Shown here piece after piece: positions 16,579 through 25,361 of a DNA stretch of 64,000 nt. Made by a program: the position numbers and the translations under genes. Each line of letters opens with the position of its first letter. Positions within the stretch are counted from its first letter, which is position 1. Below the pieces are notes generated by a model. It had not been told where the DNA came from, made no database searches, and was given only the letters and a program-made list of their open reading frames with translations. The stretch comes from Rhodoferax sp. AJA081-3 (lineage in GTDB: Bacteria; Pseudomonadota; Gammaproteobacteria; Burkholderiales; Burkholderiaceae_C): contig NZ_CP059068.1 of assembly GCF_017798165.1 (NCBI RefSeq), forward strand, positions 1,302,001 through 1,366,000, in the 5' to 3' direction.

Positions 16579-16994
16579 GTGGCGGCAGCCATGTCCGCCA
16601 GAATGCAGCAGTCTTTGGTAGGCCCTGCGCTGCAGGTGGCATCACAATTGCCCACCATCAATTCCAAGCTGGCCTCCAGCTGGCGCAGTTCGGCCAGCTT
16701 GGCGCGCACGGCGTCCAGGTGCTGCTGTGCCTGGTCACGCACCTCGCGGCAGGCACGGTCACCTTCCTCAAACAACTGGGCCAGCACCCGCACCTGCTCA
16801 ATGGGGAAACCAAAGTCCCTGCACCGCTTGATGAAGGTCAGGCGGGTAAGGTCGCGGCGGCTGTAGTAGCGGTGGCCGTTGGCCGCACGCCCCGGGTTGG
16901 GCAACAGGCCAATTTGCTCGTAGTAACGGATGGTAGGCACACTGCAGCGCGTGTGGGCTGCCAGGGCTCCGATGGTGAGTGGAGAGTTGGACAT
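16575..16994 (-). CDS. MerR-family metal-responsive regulator
   Basis: A 139-residue MerR protein: N-terminal helix-turn-helix with [10 protein letters not shown] (residues 24-33) and [14 protein letters not shown], a coiled-coil dimerisation helix, and a Cys-rich end with C82, C117, C121, C129 and C130 (in ACREV, NCDATCS and KDCCIL). The cysteine pattern marks a thiophilic-metal sensor, but it is neither the exact MerR(Hg) nor the CueR or CadR arrangement, so the metal is unassigned. A 15-bp perfect dyad within a 19-bp promoter spacer lies just upstream (17020-17050) facing the divergent gene, the classic MerR architecture. Confidence 0.87.
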   Translation of the reverse strand: MSNSPLTIGALAAHTRCSVPTIRYYEQIGLLPNPGRAANGHRYYSRRDLTRLTFIKRCRDFGFPIEQVRVLAQLFEEGDRACREVRDQAQQHLDAVRAKLAELRQLEASLELMVGNCDATCSAGPTKDCCILADMAAAT

Positions 16995-17019
16995 TTCGAA
17001 AATTTCTCTCAAAAAGGGC

Positions 17020-17050
17020 TTGCACCTCAAGCTGCTTGAGCATCTACCGT
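17020..17050 (+). promoter_or_regulatory. MerR-type promoter with 19-bp spacer and dyad operator
   Basis: -35 TTGCAC (17020-17025), a 19-base spacer and -10 TACCGT (17045-17050). The spacer holds the dyad CTCAAGCTGCTTGAG (17026-17040), perfect but for its central base. The overlong spacer is typical of promoters that MerR proteins untwist. It points toward the gene at 17089, with the merR gene divergent at 16994. Confidence 0.82.
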
Positions 17051-17088
17051 ACGGCCTGCACTATTGCACACAACACAAGGACCGTTCC

Positions 17089-17391
17089 ATGTTTTCCATT
17101 CACAAAGCCCCGCCCGCCACAGGGAAAGCCACAGCCGCCGCCGTTGCAGCGGCTGTTGTGGCCTGCGGGGTCTGCTGTCTACCTTTGGTCGCGCCCCTGG
17201 CCGCAACCCTGCTGGCCAGCCTGGGCGTGTATTCCGCCAGCGATTGGTTGGCAAATGGCTGGTGGCTGGCAGCGGCGGCCCTGTTGGTGATCAGCCCCTT
17301 GGCGGTCTGGCTGTGGCGCAAACGGCAGCAGCGCGCTGCGCCACCTGCGTGTGCCACTGACTGCGGTTGCAAGTCCACCGGCAAGCCCTGA
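17089..17391 (+). CDS. Small Cys-rich membrane protein, MerF/MerT-like
   Basis: A 100-residue protein with two membrane helices (about residues 14-45 and 55-75). The first helix carries the paired cysteines GVCCLPLVAP, as in the small mercuric transport proteins MerF and MerT. A Cys-rich tail follows (PPACATDCGCKSTG). It sits directly behind the MerR-type promoter, 39 bp after the -10, so it is the likely main target of the divergent MerR regulator. Metal uptake or detoxification is inferred; mercury is one option, but no merA or merP lies in the window. Confidence 0.72.
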   Translation: MFSIHKAPPATGKATAAAVAAAVVACGVCCLPLVAPLAATLLASLGVYSASDWLANGWWLAAAALLVISPLAVWLWRKRQQRAAPPACATDCGCKSTGKP

Positions 17392-17409
17392 ATAAGCAGA
17401 CTACAAGCC

Positions 17410-17464
17410 ACTATAAAAACAATAGCGTATGAATGAATAGTTACGGGGGCTAGTGGCCGATTTG
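17410..17464 (+). repeat. Dispersed intergenic repeat, copy 3
   Basis: ACTATAAAAACAATAGCG, spacer, then AGTTACGGGGGCTAGTGGCC and GATTT. It begins 18 bases after the stop of the gene at 17089 and is oriented with it, between two convergent genes. Confidence 0.78.
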
Positions 17465-17471
17465 GCTTGAA

Positions 17472-17837
17472 CTACTTCAGCACAAAGCGTGCAGTAGACG
17501 ACTTGCCGGCCAGCGACACCACGGCCACCACCTTGGTGCCGGCCGGCACCTTGAAGCTGCCCTTGGCTTCCAACTTGTCAGCCATCGGTTGCAGTTCGAC
17601 CTCTTGTTTGTCGGAGCCCACCAGCAGGGTGAGTTTGGCCTTTGCCTTGCTGGCGTCCAGGGGTTTGCCATGGTCGCGCAGGTAGAGCTGCAACACATCG
17701 GGCTTGGCGACCAGTTCATAGTCCATGGCCTTGCCACCCACAAAGATGCCACCGTGTTGCGGGGTGTGGTCACCGCCTGCAAATGCCGCACCCGCGGCGA
17801 CCAGGGCAAGGCTTGCGAAGAGTTGAGAGAGTTTCAT
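17472..17837 (-). CDS. Small periplasmic protein at the end of the RND efflux operon
   Basis: A 121-residue protein with a signal peptide (residues 1-20, ending AFA) followed by GGDHTPQHGG, a His-containing stretch at the mature N-terminus. The remainder looks like a small beta-sandwich with no catalytic motif. It lies 27 bp downstream of the RND pump gene and is read as the last gene of that operon. A role as a periplasmic metal-binding accessory protein is inferred from the histidines and position only. No exact family was recognised. Confidence 0.7.
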   Translation of the reverse strand: MKLSQLFASLALVAAGAAFAGGDHTPQHGGIFVGGKAMDYELVAKPDVLQLYLRDHGKPLDASKAKAKLTLLVGSDKQEVELQPMADKLEAKGSFKVPAGTKVVAVVSLAGKSSTARFVLK

Positions 17838-17864
17838 ACAGTTTCCTTTCAGGGTGGTAAAAAA

Positions 17865-20800
17865 TCAGAATGCTTCTGCGTTGCGGTCATCCAGCAAACG
17901 CTCGGCGTCTTTGCGGCCAAACAGCCAGAACAGAACCGGTGTCAAAAACGTGTCTAGCAGCGTAGAGCTGATCAGGCCCGAGAAAATCACCACCGCAACG
18001 GGGTGCAATATCTCGGTCCCTGGGCGCTCGGCTTCAAACAGCAGAGGCGCCAATGCAAAGGCTGTTACCAGCGCGGTCATCAGCACCGGGCTCAGCCGCT
18101 CCAGCGAACCACGCACAATCATCTGGTGGTCAAACGCTTCGCCCTCGATGCGCATCAGATTGATGTAGTGGCTGACCTTGAGAATGCCGTTGCGCACCGA
18201 GATACCGGCCAGCGTGATAAAGCCCACCAGCGCCGCGACCGACAGTGGCTGGCCCGATAGCCACAAGCCCAGCACCGCACCCACCAGCGCCAGCGGAATA
18301 TTGACCATGATCAGTGCCGACAGCGTGACCGACTGGTAACGGCTGTACAGCACCACAAACATCAGCACCAGCGACACGATGGACAACAAGCCCACCAGCT
18401 TAGACGCCTCTTCCTGCGCCTGGAATTGCCCGCCCAGCGTGATGAAGTAACCCTCGGGTAGTTTGACGTCGGCCACCACCTTGCGGATGTCTTGCACGAT
18501 ATCGGTCAGCGCCCGGCCCTGCGCATTGGCCGACAGCACGATGCGGCGTTTGCCATCGTCGCGGCTGATCTGGTTGGGGCCATCACTGTCTTCAATCGTT
18601 GCCACCTTGGACAGCGGCACGGCCCCTGCAGGCGTTTGCAGCAGGATATTGCCCAGGCCTTCCACCGAACGCGCAGACTCGGGCAGGCGCACCACCAGTG
18701 CGAAGCGGCGCGAGCCTTCCACAATCTGGGTCACTTTCTCGCCCTCCACCAGGCTTTGCAGCGTGGCCAGGATCTGCGGTGTGGGCACGCCGTATTGCGC
18801 GGCCGCCGCGTAGTCCACCCGGACCTTGATCTGCGGCGCAAGCACCTGCTTTTCGATCTCCAGGTCGGCCAGGCCGGGCACGTTGGCCAGCTTGGACCGC
18901 AGCACATCGGCCTGCCCGCGCAAGGTGTCCAGGTCATCACCAAAAATCTTGATGGCGATTTGTGAACGCACACCCGACAGCATGTGGTCTATGCGGTGAG
19001 AGATCGGTTGGCCAATCGCAATAGACGCCGGCAGATTGACCAGGCGGGCGCGGATGTCGGTAGAAATGGCGTCCATGGAGCGTGTCAACTCGGACGCGGG
19101 CTTAAGCCCCACATCCAGCTCGCTGACGTGTACACCTTCGGCATGTTCGTCCAGCTCCGCCCGGCCACTGCGCCGCCCCACATACGTGACCTCGGGCACC
19201 TGCCGGACCAGCTTCTCCGCCTGCTGCGCCAAGGCAGATGTCTCGGCCAGTGTGACACCCGGGTTGAGCCGCAGGCCGATCAGCAAGGTGCCTTCGTTAA
19301 AGGGCGGCAAAAAGGTCTTGGCGAAAAACGGCACGGCCACCACGGCCAGCAACACCGCCACGCCACTGGCCACCAGGGCCGCCTTGGGCGCAAGCAGCAC
19401 CCGCTGCAGGCTGCTTTGGTAGCCCCGTTTGAGCCAGGCCAGCAACCGGGTATCCCCATGGTCTAGCGCGCGCATGCTGGGCAACAGGTAGTAGGCCAGC
19501 ACCGGTGTGACTGTGACCGACACCAACAGCGAAGCCAGTGTGGAGACGATAAAAGCAATGCCCAAGGGCACGAAGAGCCGACCTTCCATGCCTGGCAGCG
19601 CAAACAGCGGCAGGAACACCAGCACGATGATGACGGTGGCGTAGAGGATGCCCGAGCGCACTTCCATGCTGGCTTTGGCGACCAGCTCCAGCGGGTTCAA
19701 CCGGTGGTCGGGGTGGCGTTCGCGGTCCACCTTGAGGCGGCGCATCACGTTCTCCACATCCACTACCGCATCGTCCACCAGACCACCAATGGCGATGGCC
19801 AGGCCACCCAGTGTCATGGTGTTGATGGACAGCCCGAAGTACTGGAACACCAGCGCCGTCGTGAAGATGGACACCGGAATCGCGGTCAGCGCAATGATGG
19901 TCGGCCGCAGCGTGCCCAAAAAGAAGAACAGGATCACCGCAACAAAAATCGACGCACCGATCAGCTTGCCCTGCAGCGTGGTGATGGATGCCTCGATAAA
20001 ACTGGCCTGGCGGAAAGTGACCTGGGGTTCGTCCATGCCCGCAGGCAAAGAACGCTTCATGTCTGTCAACGCGGATTCGATGGTGCGGGTCAGCGCAATG
20101 GTGTCGGCTGTGGGTTGTTTCTGGATGCCCAGAATCACCGCCGGCTTGCCTTCAAAACCCGCGTCGCCCCGTTTGATGGCAGGTGCAAATACCACCTCAC
20201 CAATCTGGCGCAACAAGATGGGTTGGCCGTTCTTGGTCGTCAGTGCAAGGTTCTTCAAATCGTCCAGGCGCGAGGTTCGGCCCAGGTTGCGGATCAGGTA
20301 TTCGCGGCCATTGAGCTCCAGAAAACCACCCGAGGTGTTGGACGAAAAACCTTTGAGCGCGTCCTCCAGCTGGTCATGGGTGATGCCCAGCTCGGCCATA
20401 CGCGCCGTATTGGGCTGCACCTGGAACTGGCGCACCTCGCCGCCAATCGGTATCACCTGTGCCACGCCGGGCACGGCCATCAGCCGCGGGCGCAGCACCC
20501 AATCGGCATACTCGCGCACCTGCATCGGTGAAATTTTTGCTGTGTCGATGGGGATCGCAATTTGCAAAATCTCGCCCATGATGGAACTGATGGGCCCCAT
20601 ACGCGGCACCACACCGGCGGGCAAGCCTTCTTCCATGGCCGACAGGCGTTCGGACACCATCTGCCGCGCGCGGAAGATCTCCGTACTCCAGTCAAAGGTG
20701 ACATAAATAAAGGACAGGCCGGCGCTGGAGACCGAGCGCACACTCTCCACACCGGGCAGGCCGTTCATCGTTGTTTCCAGCGGGAAGGTGAGCAGTTGCT

Positions 20801-20984
20801 CCACCTCTTCGGCTGCCATGCCACCGGCCTCGGTCATGATGGTGACAGTGGGTTTGTTGAGATCGGGGAACACATCCACCGGGGTGCGCGACAGCGTGAA
20901 CGCGCCATAGGCCATCAACACCAGGGCGGCGATGAGGACCAGCAATCGGTTGGACAGGCTGTTATGGAGAAGCCACTTGAACAT
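17865..20984 (-). CDS. Heavy-metal efflux RND transporter, CusA/CzcA family
   Basis: A 1039-residue inner-membrane RND pump with the standard layout: helix 1 at residues 13-33 (LVLIAALVLMAYGAF), a large periplasmic loop, helices 2-6 around 335-480, helix 7 near 530, a second loop and helices 8-12 at the C-terminus. Helix 4 has the acidic proton-relay region as GGLVDDAVVDVENV (D, D, D, E), which places it in the heavy-metal branch but differs from both the CzcA and CusA types. The metal is therefore not assigned. It works with the adaptor at 21003-22130 and the outer-membrane factor at 22736-24046. Confidence 0.9.
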   Translation of the reverse strand: MFKWLLHNSLSNRLLVLIAALVLMAYGAFTLSRTPVDVFPDLNKPTVTIMTEAGGMAAEEVEQLLTFPLETTMNGLPGVESVRSVSSAGLSFIYVTFDWSTEIFRARQMVSERLSAMEEGLPAGVVPRMGPISSIMGEILQIAIPIDTAKISPMQVREYADWVLRPRLMAVPGVAQVIPIGGEVRQFQVQPNTARMAELGITHDQLEDALKGFSSNTSGGFLELNGREYLIRNLGRTSRLDDLKNLALTTKNGQPILLRQIGEVVFAPAIKRGDAGFEGKPAVILGIQKQPTADTIALTRTIESALTDMKRSLPAGMDEPQVTFRQASFIEASITTLQGKLIGASIFVAVILFFFLGTLRPTIIALTAIPVSIFTTALVFQYFGLSINTMTLGGLAIAIGGLVDDAVVDVENVMRRLKVDRERHPDHRLNPLELVAKASMEVRSGILYATVIIVLVFLPLFALPGMEGRLFVPLGIAFIVSTLASLLVSVTVTPVLAYYLLPSMRALDHGDTRLLAWLKRGYQSSLQRVLLAPKAALVASGVAVLLAVVAVPFFAKTFLPPFNEGTLLIGLRLNPGVTLAETSALAQQAEKLVRQVPEVTYVGRRSGRAELDEHAEGVHVSELDVGLKPASELTRSMDAISTDIRARLVNLPASIAIGQPISHRIDHMLSGVRSQIAIKIFGDDLDTLRGQADVLRSKLANVPGLADLEIEKQVLAPQIKVRVDYAAAAQYGVPTPQILATLQSLVEGEKVTQIVEGSRRFALVVRLPESARSVEGLGNILLQTPAGAVPLSKVATIEDSDGPNQISRDDGKRRIVLSANAQGRALTDIVQDIRKVVADVKLPEGYFITLGGQFQAQEEASKLVGLLSIVSLVLMFVVLYSRYQSVTLSALIMVNIPLALVGAVLGLWLSGQPLSVAALVGFITLAGISVRNGILKVSHYINLMRIEGEAFDHQMIVRGSLERLSPVLMTALVTAFALAPLLFEAERPGTEILHPVAVVIFSGLISSTLLDTFLTPVLFWLFGRKDAERLLDDRNAEAF

Positions 20985-21002
20985 AATGTTTGTGACTCCT
21001 GC

Positions 21003-22130
21003 TTAGCGGATCTGGTTGATCAAGGTAGCCCCTTGTGTGGCGAAACGGTCACCCGCCTTCAGGCCCGATGTCACCGCCACCGATGCACCATCCAGCACCT
21101 CTACCGTGACGGTGCGCGGCTCAAACCGCTCGGGCGCGGTCTTGACCCACACCACGGCCTGGTTGGCCGGGTTCTTCAGCAGTGCCTGGGCAGGCACACG
21201 TAGGCCTTTGACACGGGTGGCTGTCTGCACATAGACCGTAACCGGCTGGCCCACGGCGAGTTTGGACAAGGCCGAACCCTCAGCGCTGAACAGCATGGGC
21301 AAGGCCTGCTCGCGCAGACTGCGTGCCGCGCCGATAAAGCGCAAAGCCACGGTGTCGCTACCCAGAGCCAGAGTGGCACCCGCCACATTGCTGGCCACGG
21401 CTGTGTCATAGGCCAGGGCCTCGATGCGCAGGCGGGCCGGGTCCACCACCTCAAACACCAGCTCGCGTGCATCCACCACCTGGCCAGCCACCGCGTTGCT
21501 GGACGCGATGACGCCTGAGACAGGGGCCACCAAAACGTCGCGGTTGTTCAGCCCGCCACTGACTGCGGCCATGCGTTCGGTCAGGCTGCTGAGTTCGCTC
21601 TGCGCAGCCTCTATGTCCTTGCGCGGCACGGTGTCAGCCAATGCTTGCAAGCGTGCCACACGTTTCTCGGCCAGCGCCTTGGAGGCCCGCAACTCGGCCA
21701 ACACACTGGCCTGGTTGGACCGCTCGATGGCACCGCTGGACGGCACCACATAGGCCAGCACATCGCCTTTCTTGACCGCCTGGCCCACGCTGGGCAGACC
21801 CCGCGCACCGGCTTCCAGCCGCCCAGCGACCAGGGCCTGGACCTTGCCACCGGCATTGGGGTCCATCACCACCTTGCCCGCCAACTCCAGCGAGCGGGGC
21901 AGTTCGGCTTCCGTCACCTGCAGCGTGCGCACGCCGATTTGGCGTTGCGCGGGTTTGGGCAAAAACACGCTGCCATCGGGCAGGCGTTTGGGACCGTCGC
22001 CGCTGGCGGCGGCAGGGGCCGCATCGCCATGGTCGTGGCCCGCATCTGCCCACACAGGAGCGGCTACGGTCAGCAACACGGCACTGAGGACTTGGCAAGC
22101 GGCCAGTGTGAGAAAACGGGGCTTGTTCAT
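21003..22130 (-). CDS. RND efflux periplasmic adaptor subunit, CzcB/CusB family
   Basis: A 375-residue membrane fusion protein. The signal peptide (about residues 1-28) is followed by a His-containing segment AGHDHGD, then the lipoyl/barrel half (LAYVVPSSGAIER), a helical hairpin (residues 150-195), the second lipoyl half (VLVAPVSGVIASSNAVAGQVV) and a C-terminal domain ending LKAGDRFATQGATLI. It bridges the RND pump (18 bp downstream) and the outer-membrane channel. Its ATG overlaps the stop of the upstream 186-residue gene as ATGA. Confidence 0.9.
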   Translation of the reverse strand: MNKPRFLTLAACQVLSAVLLTVAAPVWADAGHDHGDAAPAAASGDGPKRLPDGSVFLPKPAQRQIGVRTLQVTEAELPRSLELAGKVVMDPNAGGKVQALVAGRLEAGARGLPSVGQAVKKGDVLAYVVPSSGAIERSNQASVLAELRASKALAEKRVARLQALADTVPRKDIEAAQSELSSLTERMAAVSGGLNNRDVLVAPVSGVIASSNAVAGQVVDARELVFEVVDPARLRIEALAYDTAVASNVAGATLALGSDTVALRFIGAARSLREQALPMLFSAEGSALSKLAVGQPVTVYVQTATRVKGLRVPAQALLKNPANQAVVWVKTAPERFEPRTVTVEVLDGASVAVTSGLKAGDRFATQGATLINQIR

Positions 22131-22687
22131 GCGGCACCTCCAACACGGTTGTTGCGCTCTGCGCCCAGACGGCGCACGGCAAAGGCCAGCAGAGCCAGGA
22201 CCAACAGCCCGCCGATGGCCCAGGCGCTATAGGTCTTCCACGTTGTGCCGTGTGCGCCGTCGGCATGGGTGTCGGCATGGATATCCAGATCACCGGCCAG
22301 CAGGTCGGTCACAGCACCTGCGACCACCGTTGCGGACACACTGATCTCACCGGGCTGCAGTTCTGCGGCCAGGGTGGCCTCAAACTCACCTTCGCCATGG
22401 GGTTGAACGGCGACTTTGGTACCACCCAGTTCAAGCTCCAGTGTTGCGCCCTTGACCGGGCTGTTGTCCGCCGCGTGGTCCAGGTACAGCACGATGTGTT
22501 TGCCGTCGACCACACCCACCAGTTCAAAGGCTTCGGAGGTGGCGGTGAAGCGGGGTTTGGCCGGGCCACCCACAGCGGCAGGTGCCTCGCCATGGTCGTG
22601 GCCTTCGCCAGACCAGCTGCTAAGGGATGCGGCAGCTAACAGTACCGCCAGTACAAAAGGCTTGCGTCGTGTCAAAAAATTCATCAT
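22127..22687 (-). CDS. Membrane-anchored periplasmic accessory protein of the efflux operon
   Basis: A 186-residue protein with a signal peptide (to about residue 25), a mature start GEGHDHGEA that resembles the His-rich N-terminus of the adjacent adaptor, a beta-rich domain, a second His cluster (DIHADTHADGAHG) and one C-terminal membrane helix (about residues 157-173). It is translationally coupled (ATGA) to the adaptor gene. It resembles the N-terminal extra domain present in some CzcB proteins, so it may be a split-off metal-binding or modulating domain; this is inference. Confidence 0.72.
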   Translation of the reverse strand: MMNFLTRRKPFVLAVLLAAASLSSWSGEGHDHGEAPAAVGGPAKPRFTATSEAFELVGVVDGKHIVLYLDHAADNSPVKGATLELELGGTKVAVQPHGEGEFEATLAAELQPGEISVSATVVAGAVTDLLAGDLDIHADTHADGAHGTTWKTYSAWAIGGLLVLALLAFAVRRLGAERNNRVGGAA

Positions 22688-22735
22688 GTCTGTGTTTCTT
22701 AGAAAGGGATAGGTAGTGCCGAGGGATGGCCGGGC

Positions 22736-24046
22736 CTATTCCGGCAACAGCCCCAGGGTTTGGCGCAAGTGGGACTGGGCCGCGGCCCGGTCTATCTGCG
22801 CGCGGGCGGCCTGGCGTTCGGCATCCGCTGCCTCGCGTTCGATGCGCAAACGGGTGGGCAGGTCGGTCTCGCCCATGTGATACGACTTTTGAAAGAACGC
22901 ACGTGACTCTCCCGCCAAGTGCGCACGCTGCTGCGCAGCTTCCAGTTGGGTCTGGGCGGAGGCCAGGCCCACGCGGGCAGCCAGCACCTCACCCTGCAGA
23001 CGTTCGCGTTCCATGCGCAAGGCCGCTTCGGCTTCGATCGCATCGGCCTGGGCGCTGGCGCGTTTGGCCATGTTGCGGCTGTCCGATCCCAGCGGTATGC
23101 GAATGCCCAGCGTGATGCTGTGCTGGTAAGCCTCATCGCGTTGCCCGCGGTCGCGGCTGGTGGCCAGTGTTATCTCGGGGTTGGCGCGGGTTTGCACCTG
23201 GGCCAGCTCGGCAGTGCGCTGGGCCACGTCGACACTGAGCTGCAGTTCGGCCACGGCCGGGTGGTCAACGTCCAGGGGCACAGCATCCTCTGGCCCAGTG
23301 CGCTCAGGCTCGGCCCCGGCGACGGCAGCAGATGGCGTTGCAACAAGCGTCGCGGTCGGCGTGGGAGACTGTGACACCAGACCGGTCAATGCGCGCAGCC
23401 GCTGTTCAGCGGTCGCAACTGCAGCCGTGGCTTCGGCAAGCGCCACCTGCGCACCCGCCACGGCGCCATCGGCTTGGTGCTGATCGGCTCGCGCCATATC
23501 ACCGGCGCGCACACGCTTGGCCACATCCTGTGCCAACTGTTGGGTGTGCACCAACAGATCACCGGCCAGACCGTGGTCCGCGCGGGCACGGGCCCAGGCC
23601 CAATACGCCTCACGCACCTGCGCCGCGGTGCGCAACTGGGCCGCCCGCACCCGGCTACCCGCCGCGCGGGCCTGCGCATCGGCCACTGCAAGCGTGCGTG
23701 TGCGTTCGCCCGGCAGCCACAGTGGAATGCTGATGCCAGCCACGGTTTCATCACGCCCCAGGTTTTGGTTTATGCGGTCGGTCTTGGTCGACAACTCCAG
23801 CGCCACCGGCTCTACTGTCCAGCGGGTAGCCGCCTGTTGCTGGGCCACGGCCGCGTCTTGCCGGGCTTGCTGCGACAGGGCTTCGGGCTGGCGCTGCCAC
23901 GCGGCTTCAAACGCCTGATTCAGCGTGGTGGCCGTTGTGGTGGTGGCTGTTGAGGGGCCAGCAACCGGTTCAGCGGCGGCGCTGACCGTGGCAGCCAGGG
24001 CCAGCACGGCACAGGGCCACCAGATAACTTGATTGTTTCGGAACAT
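22736..24046 (-). CDS. Outer-membrane efflux protein, TolC/CzcC family
   Basis: A 436-residue protein with a signal peptide (about residues 1-25, ending VSAAA) and two OEP repeats that form the trimeric barrel-tunnel. Long alanine-rich coiled-coil helices are typical (residues 100-160 and 320-400). The ATG at 24046 is chosen because a GGAG site sits 7 bases upstream; the TTG at 24058 lacks one. It is the second gene of the efflux operon, after the CzcI-like gene, and completes the tripartite pump. Confidence 0.88.
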   Translation of the reverse strand: MFRNNQVIWWPCAVLALAATVSAAAEPVAGPSTATTTTATTLNQAFEAAWQRQPEALSQQARQDAAVAQQQAATRWTVEPVALELSTKTDRINQNLGRDETVAGISIPLWLPGERTRTLAVADAQARAAGSRVRAAQLRTAAQVREAYWAWARARADHGLAGDLLVHTQQLAQDVAKRVRAGDMARADQHQADGAVAGAQVALAEATAAVATAEQRLRALTGLVSQSPTPTATLVATPSAAVAGAEPERTGPEDAVPLDVDHPAVAELQLSVDVAQRTAELAQVQTRANPEITLATSRDRGQRDEAYQHSITLGIRIPLGSDSRNMAKRASAQADAIEAEAALRMERERLQGEVLAARVGLASAQTQLEAAQQRAHLAGESRAFFQKSYHMGETDLPTRLRIEREAADAERQAARAQIDRAAAQSHLRQTLGLLPE

Positions 24047-24173
24047 CCGATTCTCCAAAAATGAAAAACATTTGGGGGAATCGGCGAGAGGTGATCAACA
24101 GGACCCGGCACCACCGCCACGCACTGCACAAGGCATTGCGTACACGCGAGAGGGGTCGGGATTAAGAAGCCAG

Positions 24174-24192
24174 CCTCGCCGATCAGGCGAGG
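24174..24192 (-). other. GC-rich hairpin spanning the stop of the CzcI-like gene
   Basis: A perfect 7-bp stem CCTCGCC / GGCGAGG around a 5-base loop contains the stop codon. There is no long T-run after it, so it is more likely a processing, stability or attenuation element between the first and second genes of the efflux operon than a full terminator. Confidence 0.4.
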
Positions 24193-24557
24193 TGGGCCCA
24201 GTTGGGGCGTTCTGGCAGAGAAGCGGGTTGGGAGGACAAACGCAGTGCAGACAGGCTGTGTGTCTCGGACGGCAAGGTTGCCATAACCAGGGAGAGCGAC
24301 TGCAACATGGCGGTGCAACAGCCGGCGTGGCAGGTGCCACAGTCCACATCAACCGCACCGGTTGTGGCGGGGTTGGCGCTTGCATCGTTGCCATCAGCGG
24401 AAGCTATGTCATCCGCCTCGTGCTGGTGTTCGTGGTGCCCCAGATGCTGGGTCGTGGCGGCTGTGTCACTTTCATGCTGGCAATAACTGGCCACTGCAGC
24501 CCAACTGAGCTGCATCGGTAAGAGAACCACGAGAAAGATGAGGAGCCAGCGACGCAT
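24183..24557 (-). CDS. CzcI-like small regulatory/accessory protein
   Basis: A 124-residue protein with a signal peptide or anchor (RRWLLIFLVVLLPMQLSWA), followed by YCQHESD, a histidine cluster HLGHHEHQHEADD and a Cys-rich stretch DVDCGTCHAGCCTAM. This layout (leader, His cluster, C-x2-C-x3-CC) is that of the CzcI proteins found as the first gene of czc-type operons, thought to modulate expression or to bind metal in the periplasm. It opens the efflux operon here. The ATG at 24557 is supported by the signal sequence. Confidence 0.75.
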   Translation of the reverse strand: MRRWLLIFLVVLLPMQLSWAAVASYCQHESDTAATTQHLGHHEHQHEADDIASADGNDASANPATTGAVDVDCGTCHAGCCTAMLQSLSLVMATLPSETHSLSALRLSSQPASLPERPNWAHLA

Positions 24558-24610
24558 AACAGCCAAAGTGTAGCAGCCGACTTTTATTGACCTTGACCCG
24601 CGTGTGTGTT

Positions 24611-25357
24611 TCATGCTGTGGCTCGGATACGCGCGACATTGCGGTTCATGCCGTGGCGAACAACGTTCACATAGAGCCAACGCTTGAACCCGCTCAGGTT
24701 GACGCCATGCTGCATGTAAAAGTCGTCTGGTGTGTCGTATAGCCCGAAGTCATGGTTGATCCCGTCCTTCTGGATAAAGGTGTCCTTGCCAACCCAGTCC
24801 ACTGGCGCGCATTGCAGATTGGGCGTTGCCGCACCGTAGCCACAAAACGGTCCCTTGTGGTCCACAAATTTACGTTGCAGCGCTTGCAGGTAGGGCCGGT
24901 CCAGTATGAAACCTTCCAGGCGAACCCACTGGCCTGCGCTCCAGATCTCCACCCAGCTGTGGATGATGTTGCGCGGTGCAAGCTGGTAGGCCAGGCCGGT
25001 GATGGCCCCCTTTTGCAGCGCCTTGTCGATGGTGAACCCGTGGAAGCGGCAGGCCACGCCGACCGCACGCAATAGCGCCATCAACAGGGTGCCTTTGGTG
25101 TTGCATTGACCAATGCCATCGGCCAGCACCGTGGAGGCCGGAAGGTCATCGGATGCGTTGTAGCCAAAGGCGATGTCGTCACGTACAAAGTTGTAGACCG
25201 CGCCGATGCGTTCGTGTTCGGCAAGTTGCATCCATCCGCGTTGCGCGATCAGGCGCTGTATCGCCGCATGTTGGTAGTCCAGCACCGGACTTGTTTGCCG
25301 CCAGCGGGCCAGATCTGCAGCCATTGGTGCCACGGAAGAGGGTTGAAGAATGTCCAT
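24611..25357 (-). CDS. Transglutaminase-like protein
   Basis: A 248-residue transglutaminase-like (papain-fold) protein. The Cys-His-Asp core is visible as GIGQCNTKGTLLMALLRAVG (catalytic Cys), IIHSWVEIW (His) and, less certainly, the Asp in EGFILDRP. There is no signal peptide, so it is probably cytoplasmic. Its ATG lies 4 bp after the P-type ATPase stop, so it is probably co-transcribed with that pump. The substrate and the link to metal export are unknown. Confidence 0.78.
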   Translation of the reverse strand: MDILQPSSVAPMAADLARWRQTSPVLDYQHAAIQRLIAQRGWMQLAEHERIGAVYNFVRDDIAFGYNASDDLPASTVLADGIGQCNTKGTLLMALLRAVGVACRFHGFTIDKALQKGAITGLAYQLAPRNIIHSWVEIWSAGQWVRLEGFILDRPYLQALQRKFVDHKGPFCGYGAATPNLQCAPVDWVGKDTFIQKDGINHDFGLYDTPDDFYMQHGVNLSGFKRWLYVNVVRHGMNRNVARIRATA

Positions 25358-25361
25358 GGTC

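Noticed and set aside
19648..20706. A 352-codon plus-strand frame inside the RND pump gene
   Set aside because: It is antisense to the RND gene and has a low-complexity Arg/Ser composition without motifs.
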